Source: Zonotrichia leucophrys gambelii | Lineage: Eukaryota > Chordata > Aves > Passeriformes > Passerellidae | DNA: 64,000 nt | Assembly: GCF_028769735.1 (NCBI RefSeq) | Contig: NC_088179.1 | Coordinates: forward strand, 8,461,950 to 8,525,949 | Direction: 5' to 3' | Shown: one piece after another, positions 1 through 35,400 of the stretch | Layout: every line of letters starts with the position of its first letter | How positions within the stretch are numbered: the stretch's first letter is position 1 | The notes under the pieces: model-generated | Told to the model about the DNA's origin: nothing | What the model saw: only the letters and a program-made list of their open reading frames with translations | Databases searched by the model: none | Made by a program: the position numbers and the translations under genes

Positions 1-828
1 AGGATTTCAGTTATTTTGTTGATTTACCTTTTTAATCTTTTAGACAGATTGCATAATTTCATGACTCAACAGTAGAATACATTAGAAAGTTGCATCATTA
101 TTGCAGTCATTAGATATAGTAAATTATGCTTTTAAAAAGACAAAGTGAATATCCTGGCATCATTAAGGACTCTGGAAAAAGTTACACATCTCTTCATTGT
201 GCTGTTGCTAGGAATTTGGGGATATTTATAAGCTCTTTTCTGGTATTTACCCAATATTACTTAGCTCATGTTTATTGGTACAAGTGGGCTCACTGGATTC
301 TGGTTCTGAGACTGAAGTCATAGGACTGATGGGAAGTCCCTGGGAATAAAGCAGCAAAGTTCTGTCACATACACAGCTTTCCTTCTCTCAGGTGGCTGCC
401 CCAGTGTGTCCAACACTGGGGAAACATTCCAGCATCCTTAGTGGTTGGGGTTCCCGTGTGCAGAGTGACATTGCCTTGTTCCTAGGGCTTGTTTGGAGGC
501 TGATGGCTCACAGTCACAGGTCATAGGGATTCCTAGTGAAGGTGCACATGGAGGTGCTCTGATGTTGAAGAGGATCTTTTAAACTGCATATTCACAAACC
601 ACTTTCAGATAAATACCTGTGATGCAAATGTCACTGTACTGCAGCCTGCTGAAGGGAGGTGGAACAGCTCTGCCCCATGTGTCTGCTTTCATTTGTGTGT
701 GGGGCTCAGACTTCTAACTCCTGCATAAAGACACCTTCTGGGATATGGATTGTAATAGCATGGTTAAAAATATCTTCTGCCAACCGTGATTGTTAACCAC
801 TAACCTTTTCTTTTCTTTCTCTTTTCAG
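1..828. other. Upstream intron of ACSL3 (5'UTR intron), partial
   Basis: No gene is recognised here. It ends in a pyrimidine-rich tract and AG at 827-828, a good 3' splice site for the first coding exon. The ACSL3 promoter and first 5'UTR exon are therefore expected to the left of the window. The small ORF at 126-323 has no recognisable similarity. Confidence 0.7.
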
Positions 829-15780
<14,952 letters not shown>

Positions 15781-15852
15781 TCTTCTAAAATAAAGAAAGG
15801 AAGCAAAGGGGATGTTACTACACTTAAACCAACTCTAATGGCAGCAGTTCCG
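15781..15852 (+). CDS. ACSL3: ACSL3 coding exon 7 (72-nt in-frame exon)
   Basis: 72 nt (24 codons, residues 352-375) after CACTTTAG and before GTAAGT at 15853. It is phase 0 on both sides, so skipping would keep frame. It encodes SSKIKKGSKGDVTTLKPTLM, a lysine-rich loop that is nearly invariant in ACSL3/4. Confidence 0.95.
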
Positions 15853-20360
<4,508 letters not shown>

Positions 20361-23300
20361 TAAGAGCAGGTTATACTTTGTTACTGCTCTGTTTTGTCCT
20401 CTTGAAACAATTCTTTTTGCCGCTCAATGTGTAGAATTTTTTTAAATCCGCTAAAAAAAAGGCTTTTACTTATAATACAATGGAATAACTATCAAAACTA
20501 AAAGATCTGAAGTCCAATTTTTATTTTTCCTTTCTCATTTGTTGTCATCAGTTATTGGGAAATACCAGTGATGAGTCTTACCCTTCCCCTATCTGAAAAG
20601 CAGCTGAGCTCTATTGCATTAATTACAGGCATCACTCAAGCACTTTGAGATTGTTACCTTTAGAAGCCCTAGGGCACCTTCTTCCTTGCTGTGTTTAGTT
20701 GTCATTTGTCCTTCAGAGGAAGTACTGGGGTACTTCAGAGGAAGGTGGGAGAAAAACCACCAATGGCACAGTAGCTGGCTTGTGATTTAAAGTTCCTTTT
20801 CTTTATCCCTGCAGTACACCACCTTGAAGCTTGAGAAAAAGCGCAGTCTAAACACTGTGCAAACACACAATAAATGACAATCGAATGTCAATTCTATTTG
20901 CTTTATATGTGTACTAATAAATGAGGTGATAAGGGCTCAAACATGTCTTAAGTTTCTCTTTCTAGAGTTTCTTAGCTCTTACACATATAAATATACTTCA
21001 GGTGGTCTTTGTTTCCTGTTGACATTTGACACTGATGTTTGGAAAGTTATTTTCGAGCTTCTGAATGATCAGAAATATTCTGACTCCCATTAATGTCTCA
21101 AAAAGCCCAACTTTACTTTGAAAGAAGCCAGGATAAGCATACCAGAGAATTGCTCAGTGGTAATAAATAAAAGAATTAACTTGTGGTTTGTTCACCTGGT
21201 TCTCTGTAACTTTGGGGGGTTTGTGCAGTCCTTATGTGACTGCAGTTGTGACAGCTTTGGATCAGTATGCTGGCATGCATTGAGCCAGCCACTGCTGAGG
21301 AAATTTCCATTCTTTTAAGCTTTGTTTGTGGTTTGGACTCAATGTGTAAGTCTCACATTTGCTGGCTTTGACAGCCTGAAGCTGCAGCTGTTCCAAGCAC
21401 CCTCTGTAATCTTTGGAGAAGGAGCTTCCAACATGTGATTTCTTCTCTTCCAGGATTGCAGTTCATTATTGGACTTGTGCTACCAAATTTTTGTGTTAAT
21501 TTTACCAGGCCAACATAACATTGGAAGCTAAAATGCACTTGCCAACCAGACACTTGACTGTGATAGGCCATGTCTTGTCTATTACTTAAAAACAGGAAAA
21601 CCTATGAGCAATTTTTAAAGGTAACTTAGAAACAAGAGTCCAGACCAAGGACAAACAAGACAGGACATTCCAGATTGGTTTTTCTGTTGCTGCTTTACTT
21701 TCTTAATGCTGTTATGTGTGTGATGTGGCCTGAGTAGCCATGTAATAGAGTTCCTGAATAATTGTCCATATGCACATTTCATTGTGGGCATGGGCTCACC
21801 TCAGCAGTGTGAGCTCAGTGAGGTTTTGTAACAGTGTAACAGAGAAAAGAAAATTCTCGAAACCTGGGAGAAGAAAAGGGGTGATTGACTGAGCCCAAGG
21901 AGGAGGCACTTTCACTTTATAAGAGAAACCAGGGGAGGAGCAGTTTCATTTCCATAGCAACCTAACTGGCAGGGTCCTGGGAAAGGAAGAAACCATTTAA
22001 TACAGAAAATGGGGGGAGCAAACTAACAAACTTAAGAACACACCACAGCACCTGTGACCTTTCTTGGATCCTGTCTCTCCTAATACTTGGCCTGGGTAAT
22101 CTCCTGTGCAGGAGGAATCCTTTATTTGTAGCTGTTCTGTCTCCCACGTGCAAAAGGACAAGGAGGGCAGACTTGTACAAACGGGTTTAATATCTGATTT
22201 GACCTTAGATTTAGGGTGCAAAGCTCCTCTGAACACGGTAGTAGGGAATCAGAGTTGTTTGCATGATGTTGCTACTTCAAAAGCTGTGTTGACTTCAGAC
22301 AAAATAAGTGAGATAAGGAATAAAAACATTTGCTAAAAGGAATGGTGATTAGAGCTCTGTCAGGGGAGACTCCTACTGCTTTATCAACTCTTCACCCATC
22401 CAAGACACATGAAGTGGATTTTAAGCATCACGTCAGGAAAATGAGTAGGTCGGTTACCTGAAGAATGAGCAAACATGGCAGAAAACCTGAGGAAGTCCTC
22501 AGCCATCTCAAGGAGATAAGGACCAGGCTTTACAGAATAGAAACAGTGGTATCTATGTAGTGCCATTAAATATGTTTCTGACCACAGGTCTGAGAGCCAT
22601 TCAGGGGTAGAATCATAAGCACAGCAAGGGAATGAAGCTTCCTAGTGTAGGACTGACATTTTGGCAAAACCTTTCATCATGTAAGAGATGACTAAGGAGG
22701 TCTTGAGGACCAAAGTCTGAAAATTTCCACTGAAAATCACTTCCAAGACAAAGGTACTAAGTACAAAGGATCAGCATAGGGAGCAGCGACAGGGCAGTGA
22801 CTGCTCAAGAGGGAAGATGTACCTTCAGGATACCTTTTAAGAGAAAACAGTGCTTTAGCATTTGAACTGCAACAAGTGAAGATTTAACTTTGTGGCACAG
22901 AATGAAAAACTACATGTACCAGGAACTGAGAGCTGCAAGGTGTTCTTTCCAAGAAAAAAACAATTGGATGAACCTGTTTGTCCAAAACAAGTACACTTCT
23001 ACTGAAGGAGCTGAATTTTAGAGGAACAGAAAGTTTGATGCTTACCCAGGCAACTGATTACTTCTGTGTACTGTTTATCCCTGGAGACACTGGTGATATT
23101 GCAGGACATGATCTTGAGCATGTCAAAAGACTATAGGAACCAGGAGTGAAACAAGGGGTTCAGTGCAGAGTACAGCATGAGTGTGCATGGGGGAAATGGG
23201 GCAGAGGCAAAGGCAGAAGGTGAGATGCAGGCAGTAGTGATAGTGAGGCTAATCTGAAATCATCCCTTAATACATTTTCAGGAAGAGAAAAATGAGAATG

Positions 23301-24199
23301 GTTTTGTGCTGGCAGGCAAAGCTTGTGATGGTGCTGCCAGGGAAGTCTGTGTTTATAATGGACGTTGGTGCTGTCTTCTCAACTCCTGTCAGATGCCCAT
23401 TATGGTTCATTCCAGTAACAAAGGAGAAATTTGTACTGTGCAGTAACCAAAAGCATATTTAGAGGTAGTATCTTCAAAGTATCTTGAAGACCTTAAAGAA
23501 TATAGTACAGTAATCTGCATGCTAGGGCTGAGTTTCCATATTTTGTATTAGTGATCTGTCTGGTGAGAGTTGAAAAGATTTAATAATTCTGTAGATAGTT
23601 AAGATGGACGGGAACCAAAGCCACAGTGGAGGATAGGATGAGAATTCAGAGCAGGCTTGGCTAGGTGGAGATTTGCTTGAAAATAGCAGTAAGTTGAAAG
23701 AGAGGAGTTGTAGATTATACTTACAGCTAAATAAACTGCATAAGTTAAGAGTGAGAACCACCAGCTGGTAGCAATTCTGTAGGAGCTGACATGAGTCCAC
23801 AAGTGCCATACTGTTATAAGAAGGTAAAAGGCATAACCAGATGTATTGCCTACAAAATGCACAATGATCTCTCTGCTCTAACAAGTATTAAGGGGTCTGA
23901 GTTCCACATGTAGCCCATCTGAAGAGATTGACCTCATGAAAGGAATCCAGAAAAAAATGGCAATGTCTGGGCAGAGACCTGTGATGGCCTGAATTTGGAG
24001 GAAAGGGCACTGCTGATATGTCTAAATAAACTTAGAAAAGGAAACAAGATTAAAAAGGTGACAAGGAAAATCTGTAGATGAATAAATAGCTTCTGTGGAA
24101 AAGAGGGGGACATCTGACACTTGTGAGGTAAATTTCAAAGAGGAAGAGTCAGGAGTTGCCATCAGCTGCAGCTTATCCATGCTATGAATGATGAAGTGT

Positions 24200-24332
24200 T
24201 GGCATTAGTGCTTGCTGATGTTTAAGCAAGATATAGACAAACATCTCTTTGATGTATCTGACCCTGCTTCAGGGCAGGTGAATTGATTAGGAGCTCTTCT
24301 GAGATCACTTTCAACTCTGACTCTATGATCTG
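24200..24332 (+). mobile_element. CR1 LINE 3' tail, sense, degenerate
   Basis: The words GATGTTTAAGCAAGATATAG, TGACCCTGCTTCAGGGCAGG and GAGATCACTTTCAACTCTGA, with a final CTCTATGATCTG, parallel the 3' end of avian CR1. That end is usually a CTGCTTCAGGGCAGG block, then a GGTCCCTTCCAACCCT-like block and TCTATGAT repeats. It is clearly diverged, so an older copy. The 5' limit is uncertain and may lie further upstream. Confidence 0.65.
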
Positions 24333-24544
24333 CTTTGTTAGAATGTGTCAAGCTGCTGTGTGAGGTTCTGTGCACATTTTACCTAAACTTTGCACCATCA
24401 GAAAAGCTTTGAATACCTACTTCAGAGTGAATTGTGCTTCAGGGCCCAAGGACTTAGAGATCACATCTTCCTGTGCTTTGGCATGTCAGGAGCAGTCAAA
24501 GAGTGCCAACAGCAGAGTGAGTGTATGGACAATCACTGGAAAGA

Positions 24545-24858
24545 GAAAGAGAAGTCACTTCCCTTACAGAAGCAGGCATCCTTTGAGATGTGTTGTGCAT
24601 ATGCTCATTCCACAACCTGCTGTCCAACCCCTCTTCACTGCAGTCCTCTGCTCCTCTACAGTAACTGGACTCTGCAGTTGAGAGGAAACTGAGGTAGGGA
24701 GGCCTCACCCCAGGCTCCATTCCGGGCTGCCAAACATGAGCAGAGGCATCGTGTGGGTGCTGCTTCCCAAAGCTTTGGGCAGAGACACAGTGGAATATGC
24801 ATATGGACAGCACACCTTGAAGCAATCCAGTTACTGTAAGGTAAGTAGCTTCTCTTTC
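24545..24858. mobile_element. 314-bp MITE-like element with about 60-70 bp terminal inverted repeats
   Basis: The left end GAAAGAGAAGTCACTTCCC continues through TTACAG and TTTGAGATGTGTTGTGCATATGC to ATTCCACAAC. It pairs with the reverse complement of the right end, which reads CAGTGGAATATGCATATGG, CAGCACACCTTGAAG, AGTTACTGTAAGGTAAGTAG and CTTCTCTTTC. The inverted repeats are imperfect, as expected for an ancient copy. The pattern (AGTTACTGTAAGGTAAGTAACTTCTC with a CATATGCATATTCCACT block) is one I recall from turtle, crocodilian and bird genomes as a nonautonomous DNA transposon family; I do not assign a family name. There is no transposase ORF. It lies 180 bp upstream of coding exon 13. Confidence 0.82.
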
Positions 24859-24990
24859 TACTTACATTTAAGCAGGCAGAGGTAATTTGTGTACTATTTC
24901 AGAAGGATTATCAGGTGAACAAAAGCCAGCTGTTAAGAGCAATATCTCTGTGTGAAGTGTAAAACCCCCAGCTTGAAATATTGTTTTTGA

Positions 24991-27254
<2,264 letters not shown>

Positions 27255-29400
27255 CCCCTGCCCGCTGCTGCTCTGCCCAGCTGGACCCAACAGCAAATAC
27301 TTGAATTGCCTGTCTCAACCCGACACTTGAGATCAACACACAAAACCACCACTCCTCATTCCCAGCGCAAACTGCTCTTTCTAATGACATCTAATGACAC
27401 ACCACGATGACTGGCGAGTTTGGTAAAATGTTATGGCAGCAAATTTGGGTGTCTCCTTTTCTCCAGTTTTCTCTGCCACCTTGTCAGTCTGTGGATTTTC
27501 CCAGGTCTATTTGGGAAACCATGATTCTGAAGCCTCAAGTTTTTAAACATTTATAAATCCTGTATAATGTTTTATTTGTATCTTTAAAATTTGGATGTAT
27601 ATAGAGAGAACTTGGCTATATAAGAAATGGTTATACTGGGGGCCTTTTTCTACCTAATTATTTAAAGATAAGAAGGTATTGATGTTGTGACATTATGCAC
27701 ATTGCAAATGCTTGTAACAAGGTAATTGTTGAACAGAGGACCAGGTTATTTGCTGCTGTGCTATTTTTCTGTGTAAATCTGAGGGAGAAAATGTTTGACA
27801 TTCCAGCTTGTGTAATGCACCTTCAATATGTGCCTAATGGTTACTTTTATTTTTATGTGAAAATGGAAGGATGGTGGTGGCACAGCTCTGCCTCAAGGCA
27901 GGTACTCTTGCAGGTGTTAGTTAAAGCTCCTTTAATACAGAAGATGCTATTAACACAGCAGAAGTTCAACCTAGGAATAATCTCTCAGATACAGAAACTC
28001 CTTTTTTAAATAGCTCGTGACCATTTCATCCAGAGCTGAATTGTGTAGTGCTAATATGAGCTCTCATCATTAATTTCACCTTATACTTTACAAGCTTGAC
28101 TGTGTCCTTTTAACAGAGGGACTGTAGCAACCTTTGTCTTTTCTCATTAGGTCTGGACATTACAGTGGATTTCCTCTTTTGTTGTTTATTAAGGTTTGGC
28201 AAGACCCCTGCTCTGCCCTAGCTGCAACCCAAATCTTCCTGGGGGGATTTTTAAAGTCATAATGACAGTTATGTTCTCAGCTCACACAGTGCCTAGCTGC
28301 CCTTTGTGCCATTAAAAATCTCCCTTTGATTCTCTGTTCTTTTGTGTTGTACTTTTTGCTTTAAAAACAGATATTTGAAGCATTTGTCAGCCAGAGTTAT
28401 TTATGTTGCTTGGTTTGTTACATCTAATTCTTGCTTTGGGAAAGAGTCAATTTCTGTTTCAATAGAGATTCATGGATATTGTTTGAAAAAATATGGGGGC
28501 TCTTTTCATCTTGAGTAAGAGCATTCAGATTTGTTTCAGATGTGAATTTTATTTTCAAAATATTTCTGGAAAGAATATTCAGGGTTACATGAGAATGTGA
28601 AAAGGCATACATTAGTCAACTTTGTGATGAAGCAAATACTAAAATGGTTTTAATTTGGAGATTACTCTCTTGTGTATCCTTTACTTGTAGTACTAAAACT
28701 CAAGGTCCTGATGCTTACTTAGTGCCCTGCTATGGTAGCACATGGCCATGCTGAAACTTGGTTTGGGAGAGGGAGTTCCTGCTGATTGTCTTTGTGACAT
28801 GAGGTCTGGGGAGGTGTTTGATGTGCAAATTCTCATTTTATAAACCTCTATTGTTTTAATTAATGCTCTCCATTGACTATAGAAAGCAGATTCATAGGAG
28901 TTGAAGGCTATCAAGCAGGTTCCCTGATGAAATGATTGAGGTGGTTTGTGCTAATTATGGATTTCCCCTGCTGCTGTCCATGACAAACTGTTAACATTTG
29001 GTAAATTTGGTGTAAGTAATCAAATGAAAATAGAAGCAACAAAAAGAAATCAGAACCATGTTTTTGAGATTACTGCCTTTAGATATCCAGATCATGAATG
29101 AAAAACCTTACGACAAATAGAGATAAGACAATGTTGAAAAATGACTGAAGAATCCAAATGTGGAAAAATTGCCAAGGCTGTAGGGAAGTGTCACACCATG
29201 TATTAGACATTACTAACACTTAAATTTCTATCTGTGCTCCATCAACAGGTTCTTAAATAGAACTCAGCACAGACTGTACATTGTTCAAATATTTTTGTGA
29301 TTTTTTAGTGAAAAATAATAAATTGCTGAAGTACTATGTATATCACTTGGTGCATTGTGCAGCAGATTTAAGAAAATAAATCTGCGTTTGGTTAAACAAA
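27255..29400 (+). other. ACSL3: ACSL3 3'UTR (main form, inferred)
   Basis: About 2.1 kb continuous with the last coding exon, AT-rich, without recognisable repeats. Two AATAAA hexamers lie at 29317-29322 and 29375-29380, the second followed by a T/GT-rich stretch (GTATTTTGTTCTG). A cleavage site just after about 29.40 kb is the simplest reading. A longer form ending near 31.16 kb is possible. Confidence 0.6.
29317..29380 (+). promoter_or_regulatory. Tandem poly(A) signals, candidate ACSL3 3' end
   Basis: Two canonical AATAAA hexamers, 58 bp apart, about 2.1 kb past the stop codon with a GU-rich downstream element. This is sequence-based inference only. Confidence 0.5.
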
Positions 29401-32400
29401 TCTGAAGTTAGTATTTTGTTCTGCTAAGGGTTTAAATCCCCTTTTGAGAAATTGCATAAAGGAAACTTTTAAAATGGTTTGGAAATAGTTTTATTTTCCT
29501 TTTTTCTAGTCCAGTCACAAGATGGGGTTGCTGTCTAACTGTGCATTTGATTTTACAGTTCAGGGGTTTTTTTATGTTTAAAATTGATATGGTATATATA
29601 GTTTCTCTTTCATTAAGCATTCAGATTCATTGTGGACATTTATTTCTTCTACAGAATGTGAAAACAAAGCAGTTCATTAAGTTCTGTCTCAGTGCTGGAG
29701 ATAGACTTTAAAAAATCTTTGTGATGAGTGTGGGGCTTTTTCTTTTGATTTATAGCAGAAGAGAAACTCCACTCCTGCTGGGTTGTGAGTGTCTCCGTGT
29801 CCCACTGAGGCTGCCTGTGCTGGAGGTGCTGGGGCTGGGACGGTCACTCAGGCTGAGCTCAGCTGTGGGGCTCCCTCCATCCCTCCCCTGCTCCTCTGGC
29901 TGCCACTCCTGCTTTGCTGAGCACAAGGACAGCTTTGGAGGGGTTTGTTCCAGCCCTGCAGAGATGCACTGCTTCCCAGCTGGCAATCTCCTCCATAATT
30001 TTTAATTTTTTTTTTGTTTTTTGTGTATGTCTTCCCATGCCTGAGTAACAAGAACGAAAGTACAAAGGTACCTGCTGGAATGCACTGCAGTGTCCCAGGG
30101 GCTGAGGGCAGCTGTGCAGAGCTGAGAGGTGTTTGGGAGGAATGGTCTCTGTCACAGGGGGGATCTGCGACGGAAAGAACTGTAACTTTAAACAATCTGA
30201 GTTCAATCTAAGAGCAAGGGGCGTATACCTCACCTGAAGGGCCCCCAAAAGAGGGGGATTTTTAACAAAACTTTTGTAAATAAAAACTTATCAGGTCTCT
30301 GAATCCTTGAAAATTGTAACTACTTACTCTCTTGTGAAAATTGATGTATTTCATTTATTAAAATGGTTGACCAAGAAATTCCAGGGATGCTGTGACTATC
30401 CTTTAAATTTCACAATTCTTTAAAACATTTTCAGGACTTCAGGCTATCATTCAATCTAGATCTAAGTGTTCTTTACAGAGCATAGGATTTCTGGGTAGGT
30501 GAGAAATTCAAAAGTTACATGTCAGAATAGTGAGTTTGCTGCTGCTGCAGGTCCCCTAGAGGCAGGAGCACACCTCAGAGGGGAGCTGCAGCTGAGCAGG
30601 GAAATATCCTGCTGGAATGGCAGTGACAGCAATGTGTGACTGGAGCTAAGAACATAACAGGTCCTACATCCCACTGCTTTACACACAGATGCAGGGAAGG
30701 GTGTGGAATCCAAACCCTGCATTAGGAACGGCCTGTAAAGCTGGTAAGTGTATGCAGAAATTGCTATAGGACATAAAACTCCTTTGCAATAACCTTTGTC
30801 CTGCTAAAATTCACAACCTTTTTATTCTGTACTAAAACTACATTTAGGTGATGCAATGCAGCATTTTTAATTTTTATTACTGTGGTGTATTAACTGTTTT
30901 GGACTTGGTATAAAATAGTGTACATCTGTTTCTTTACTGGTAAGAGGAACAATTTTCAACTTGCCTACACCTTGGACCAGGCTGAACATGAATTGAATGA
31001 CCAATTGTATATTGTTATAATGGGTTATTTAATGTAAACTCATTTTCAATGTGATCTTGGTTGTTACTATGAACTGCCTGAACATTGTATACCCTATTTG
31101 AGTTATATTGTATGACTTATTTATTTGTAATTGGATATCATGTTTCAAAAATAAAATTAATTTCACAAATTTGGTCCTGTATATACAATTTTTTCAGTGG
31201 TACAGAGTTGATAATACAGAAATGTGTTCATTATTGTCAAATGTTTCAAATATATGTGACCATTTTGGACTGAATGCAGGAGCAGAAATCACCCAGGTTA
31301 GTGTGGATTTTCACTGCAGGAAAATTAATAGTGTTTGGCCAATTTTTATTTGCATATGGCCTGGTTTCAAAAGCACTGGCTGTGGGTATGCCTGATGTAA
31401 GCTGTAGGCTTATGACTTTTTTTTCCTATCCAAGTGTGCTGGGACTTTTATTTAGTGTGTAATTTCCCTTAAGTTTGTGTGTTGCAGGGTCAGATACTAG
31501 ATGCTTGCAATTGGACTTCTAAGGAGATCTTGAGCACTTAAATTTCAAATTTTGGTTACAAGCTCACAAACCATTGCTGGTGACAGTCCAGCCTGGAGGC
31601 ATCTAAGCAGAAGCCTCTTTTACCTTTTTTGTGTCTCTATTTACAGGTTCCCCAAATGCCCAGGGTCAGTCATAGTGCTGACAAAATGTCAAACCCTCCT
31701 TGCTGTGTAGCTGATATTTTTGTTTATCCCTTTAACCAGCCATGAGAAGGCTTCAGCTTCCTCTAGATTCAGTTATATCCAAAGCAGTTATTTTTTTTCT
31801 TTCAAAAATACTGGAGGGTTTTAAGACTGAAAACTTATTTCAAATTATTTGGGATAATGTGATTTGCTGTAAGTGACTTTTTGTTCTTTTTTTTGTTAGA
31901 CATTTATAGCTGATAAAATGCTGTTAGGGGTCTCTTTAGTAAAGAAGAAATAAGTTCACAACGATTATAATAGGTATTTATAATAGCAACTAATTTCAGG
32001 AAGGGTAAATGTAACCATATCAGAAAATATGTTAATGTAGCCATTACAGAGGCACGGGGATCCAAAATAGATACAATAAAAATACAAATAAAAACATTGT
32101 AAACCTGAGTTGCTATTATTGTCTACAAAAATCCAGGGTGACGGCAGGAAGAGGGTGTACTCAAAGAGTTGAAAAGGTGAGTAATTTTTGAAAAAATAAT
32201 TGTAATACTTTAAATGGATTCAGCTGTGGGGCTGGAGGGACAGCAGCTGTGCATGGCTGGACATTTCAGAGTGTTGCCGGGTATTTTCTATACTCTAGCT
32301 ACAATTAAAATAGATACCTGTGGCTTTTAGCTAGTAGTGTCTCCATGATTTGAATTCGTAAGATTTCGTTATGTAGACTGGCTTCAGCCTTTAATTCCTG

Positions 32401-35400
32401 CTTTATGTGCAAACAAGGCTGGGCTTTAGCCAAAGGCCTTGCACAAGGCTGGCCTTCAGGGCACTTCCATCTGCATGTGCTCCTGGGTGGGCACCCCCAA
32501 ATGCTGCCTGCTCCCCAGTACAAGGTGGTTGGCAGAAAAGCAAACTCTGCTGCCCTGTTGGGAGCTGGGTGGGTTCAGTTTCCTGGGAGAACATGTACCC
32601 AAAAGGATACAAGCAGCCTGTCATGCATGAAATGTCAAAAAGATGTTTGATATCAGACTTCAGGGGTGCTCAGCCTTGCCAAGTGCAACAGCAGGAAAAA
32701 CCATGTACATATTTGAATGCCTTACTCCTGAATTTCCATGTATTCCACTGTACCCTTTCCCACTGCATTACAAGTGTGTTTTTATTTCTGTCTCTGGAAC
32801 TGCCATGCCTTCTAGTGGTAGCAAGGTTGGGTAGGTTGGTTGGTTTTTGTTTTGGTAATTATTTGCAGATAATTGGGAGAGAACTTTATGAATGTAAGAG
32901 TTAAACCTCAATGGAAAAGTTTATATGGCTTCCCATTGATGTGCAATCAGTAGTGTTTGGCAATGACCTTTATTCCTCTGAAACGGTGAGATTTTGATGT
33001 AGGCCCTTACATTGAGTGAGTTTCCTTACATAAAGTGAATTTACATTGAGTTTCTGCTAGTTTAGGTTCCTAGAGATGTTAAGAGAAAAAGAAGCATCAT
33101 TTTGAAATATGAAATTATTGATAGCAAATGAAACTGTCTAATTCCAGTAAAATTCATTGTAGTTATCTTAATAGTGCTGGTCAGATACAGTTCAGTTTTT
33201 TTGAAATAAGATCTGTATTGGGATTTTTTCAGCAAACTATTTTTGGTACATTTTCTAGTACCATATTTGCATAGTTATTTTTAAATCTTGAACATATAGC
33301 TTACAAGGCTAAAGAATGGTTTGGAAAGTTCCTGTTATGCAATGTAGTTGGAAGATAGGCTGTGGATGTTTAACAAGCTGTAAGGAAGCTATTTACTAAA
33401 ACTCATTAAGCATTTTATGTTTCATCAGTTCTCTGGATCTCACACACTTTCACTAGGTATTTCTGCCAGGTTTCTTGGAAATGAGGTGATTATGCTCAAT
33501 TTTGTTGCAATTCAGGACTGTTCCAGCTAAAGCAGTGTAACACAATTAGCAGGAGGGCTGAGAATGCCAATGAGCAATGTGACCTGTTCAGCATCACATC
33601 CTCTTCCCTCCCCTGCTTGCCAAAGCTGCATAGGAGCTGTAAAACAATAGGAGAAGCAAAAAAAGGGAGACTTTTCATGAGTAATTTCTGTATCAAAATG
33701 GATTGGAAAGTTGCTGGTTGAGTGCAGCTCCAGTGGGATGTGTGCCTGTGCCTCTGCACTGCCAGGCTGACAGGCAAACATGGTGTGGGTGACCTGCAAC
33801 AGGGCAATTTAGGGTCAGAAGGATTTGGGCTGTCCCTTCGTAGTGCAGAATGGAGCTTTGTGGGGAGGTGGTTTCTGTTGAACTGTTTGATGTCTCTCCG
33901 AGGATGTTGTAAGTGAAATGTGCTAAAACTTCCATCAGACATTTCTTTCATTTTTATTTGAAGTCTTGATAAACTTCTGAAGTATCTCTTTGAAAGTATC
34001 TCCCATATAGTTATTCCTCCATGTGCTTAGCTATGGAGGTTTTCTGAGCTTATCTGAAGTTTTCCAGGACTGGCAGGTGACAGGGCTGGTTGAGGGCAGC
34101 ATGTTGCTGATGGGAAGTGTGTGTTTTACAGTAATTTTCCTCCTGTTTTCATAAATAGTTGAAATTTGGGACTTTCCCTAGATTTTTTCCCAGTGCTACT
34201 AAGGGATACTTGGTTTTAAACCATTTTTCCATTTCCTTCTCTCACTTTTATTTTCTACCAGTAACTTTTCATTATACCATGGGCTGACCAGATCTTTCTG
34301 CTGTGCTTTTTTCCCCATAACTGATGGTTTATCTTTTTATATTATTTTACAGAATTTACAAAAGGATGTAGATAAAATGGATTGCTTCCACAGGGGGCAT
34401 GAAGCTCTCTGTAAGTCTTGACTGGCAGAGATTTCTAGGTAGGATTTTTCCTGAAATGCTGGGACAGGGAGGCTGTGCCTGCCAGGTGTCCCCTGCAGCA
34501 GCCTGTGCTCAGGGACTGTGCAGGTGAGTACCCACCCTGTCTTTGTGCTCCTGGTGGAACCAGGTGAGCTAATTTGGTGGAGAGAAAGAATTCTATTTGA
34601 GAAATACCTGCCATGAAAACAAAGGTTTGCTGTCCTCTGCCTCTGGCTTGAGGATCTGTGAGCAGTCAGTGCTGCTGGTCTGTAGCAGCCCCAGTTCAGT
34701 GGGAAATGGAAAACCTGGTTTAAAAAAAAGGAAAAGAGAAAAAAATGACATTATTCTGACACCTGTCTTTTTCCATTAGTCTAAATATTTCATAGTTAAA
34801 ATTAAACAAGGTTCTGATCTGCCATGTGCTATCTGACTGTTTAACTGGCCATGGGATGCACTCCTGGTGCCAGGATGCTGCCCCTTCACCCCTTCTCCAT
34901 CCCCTCTGTGCTGGGGGCACTGGCTGCCCCTCTCCTTTGCTGGACCATGGTCCTGGCCCTAGTGTGCCCCAGGAAATGCCTGCTCAGTACCTGAACTGCT
35001 GGGCATTCCCTGGCTGTGCCACTCCAAGGGCCTGTCTCTCCCTGAGGGTGGGGGTGCCCAGGGTGCCAGGCTGTGCCTCAGGGTTCCATGGAGTGTGTGC
35101 TGGGTGGGCCAGAGCCCAGGAACCTCCCACCTGTTTGTGCCAGGAGGGGTTTATTTATTCATTTTCATTTTTTTTTCTCTTTTCTAGATTTAGCCAGAAA
35201 AAGTTTGGATGGGTTTTTAGGGCCCAAACCAATTTGGGACACTTGAAAGCAGCGCTCCAGCAATTCCAAGTATTCAAATTATAATTATTTCCATCTGTTT
35301 GTTTGTTTACTTTTTCAAGGAAGCTCCAGTAGTACTCAGAACAGCTTTATTGTGATAGAAACTTCTAGCCCATTGTGGTTTGAAGAATCCTGTGCTGATT

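Noticed and set aside
23522..23884. 120- and 87-codon overlapping minus-strand ORFs in intron 12
   Set aside because: Hydrophobic, low-information translations in two frames of the same purine-rich DNA. No family was recognised.
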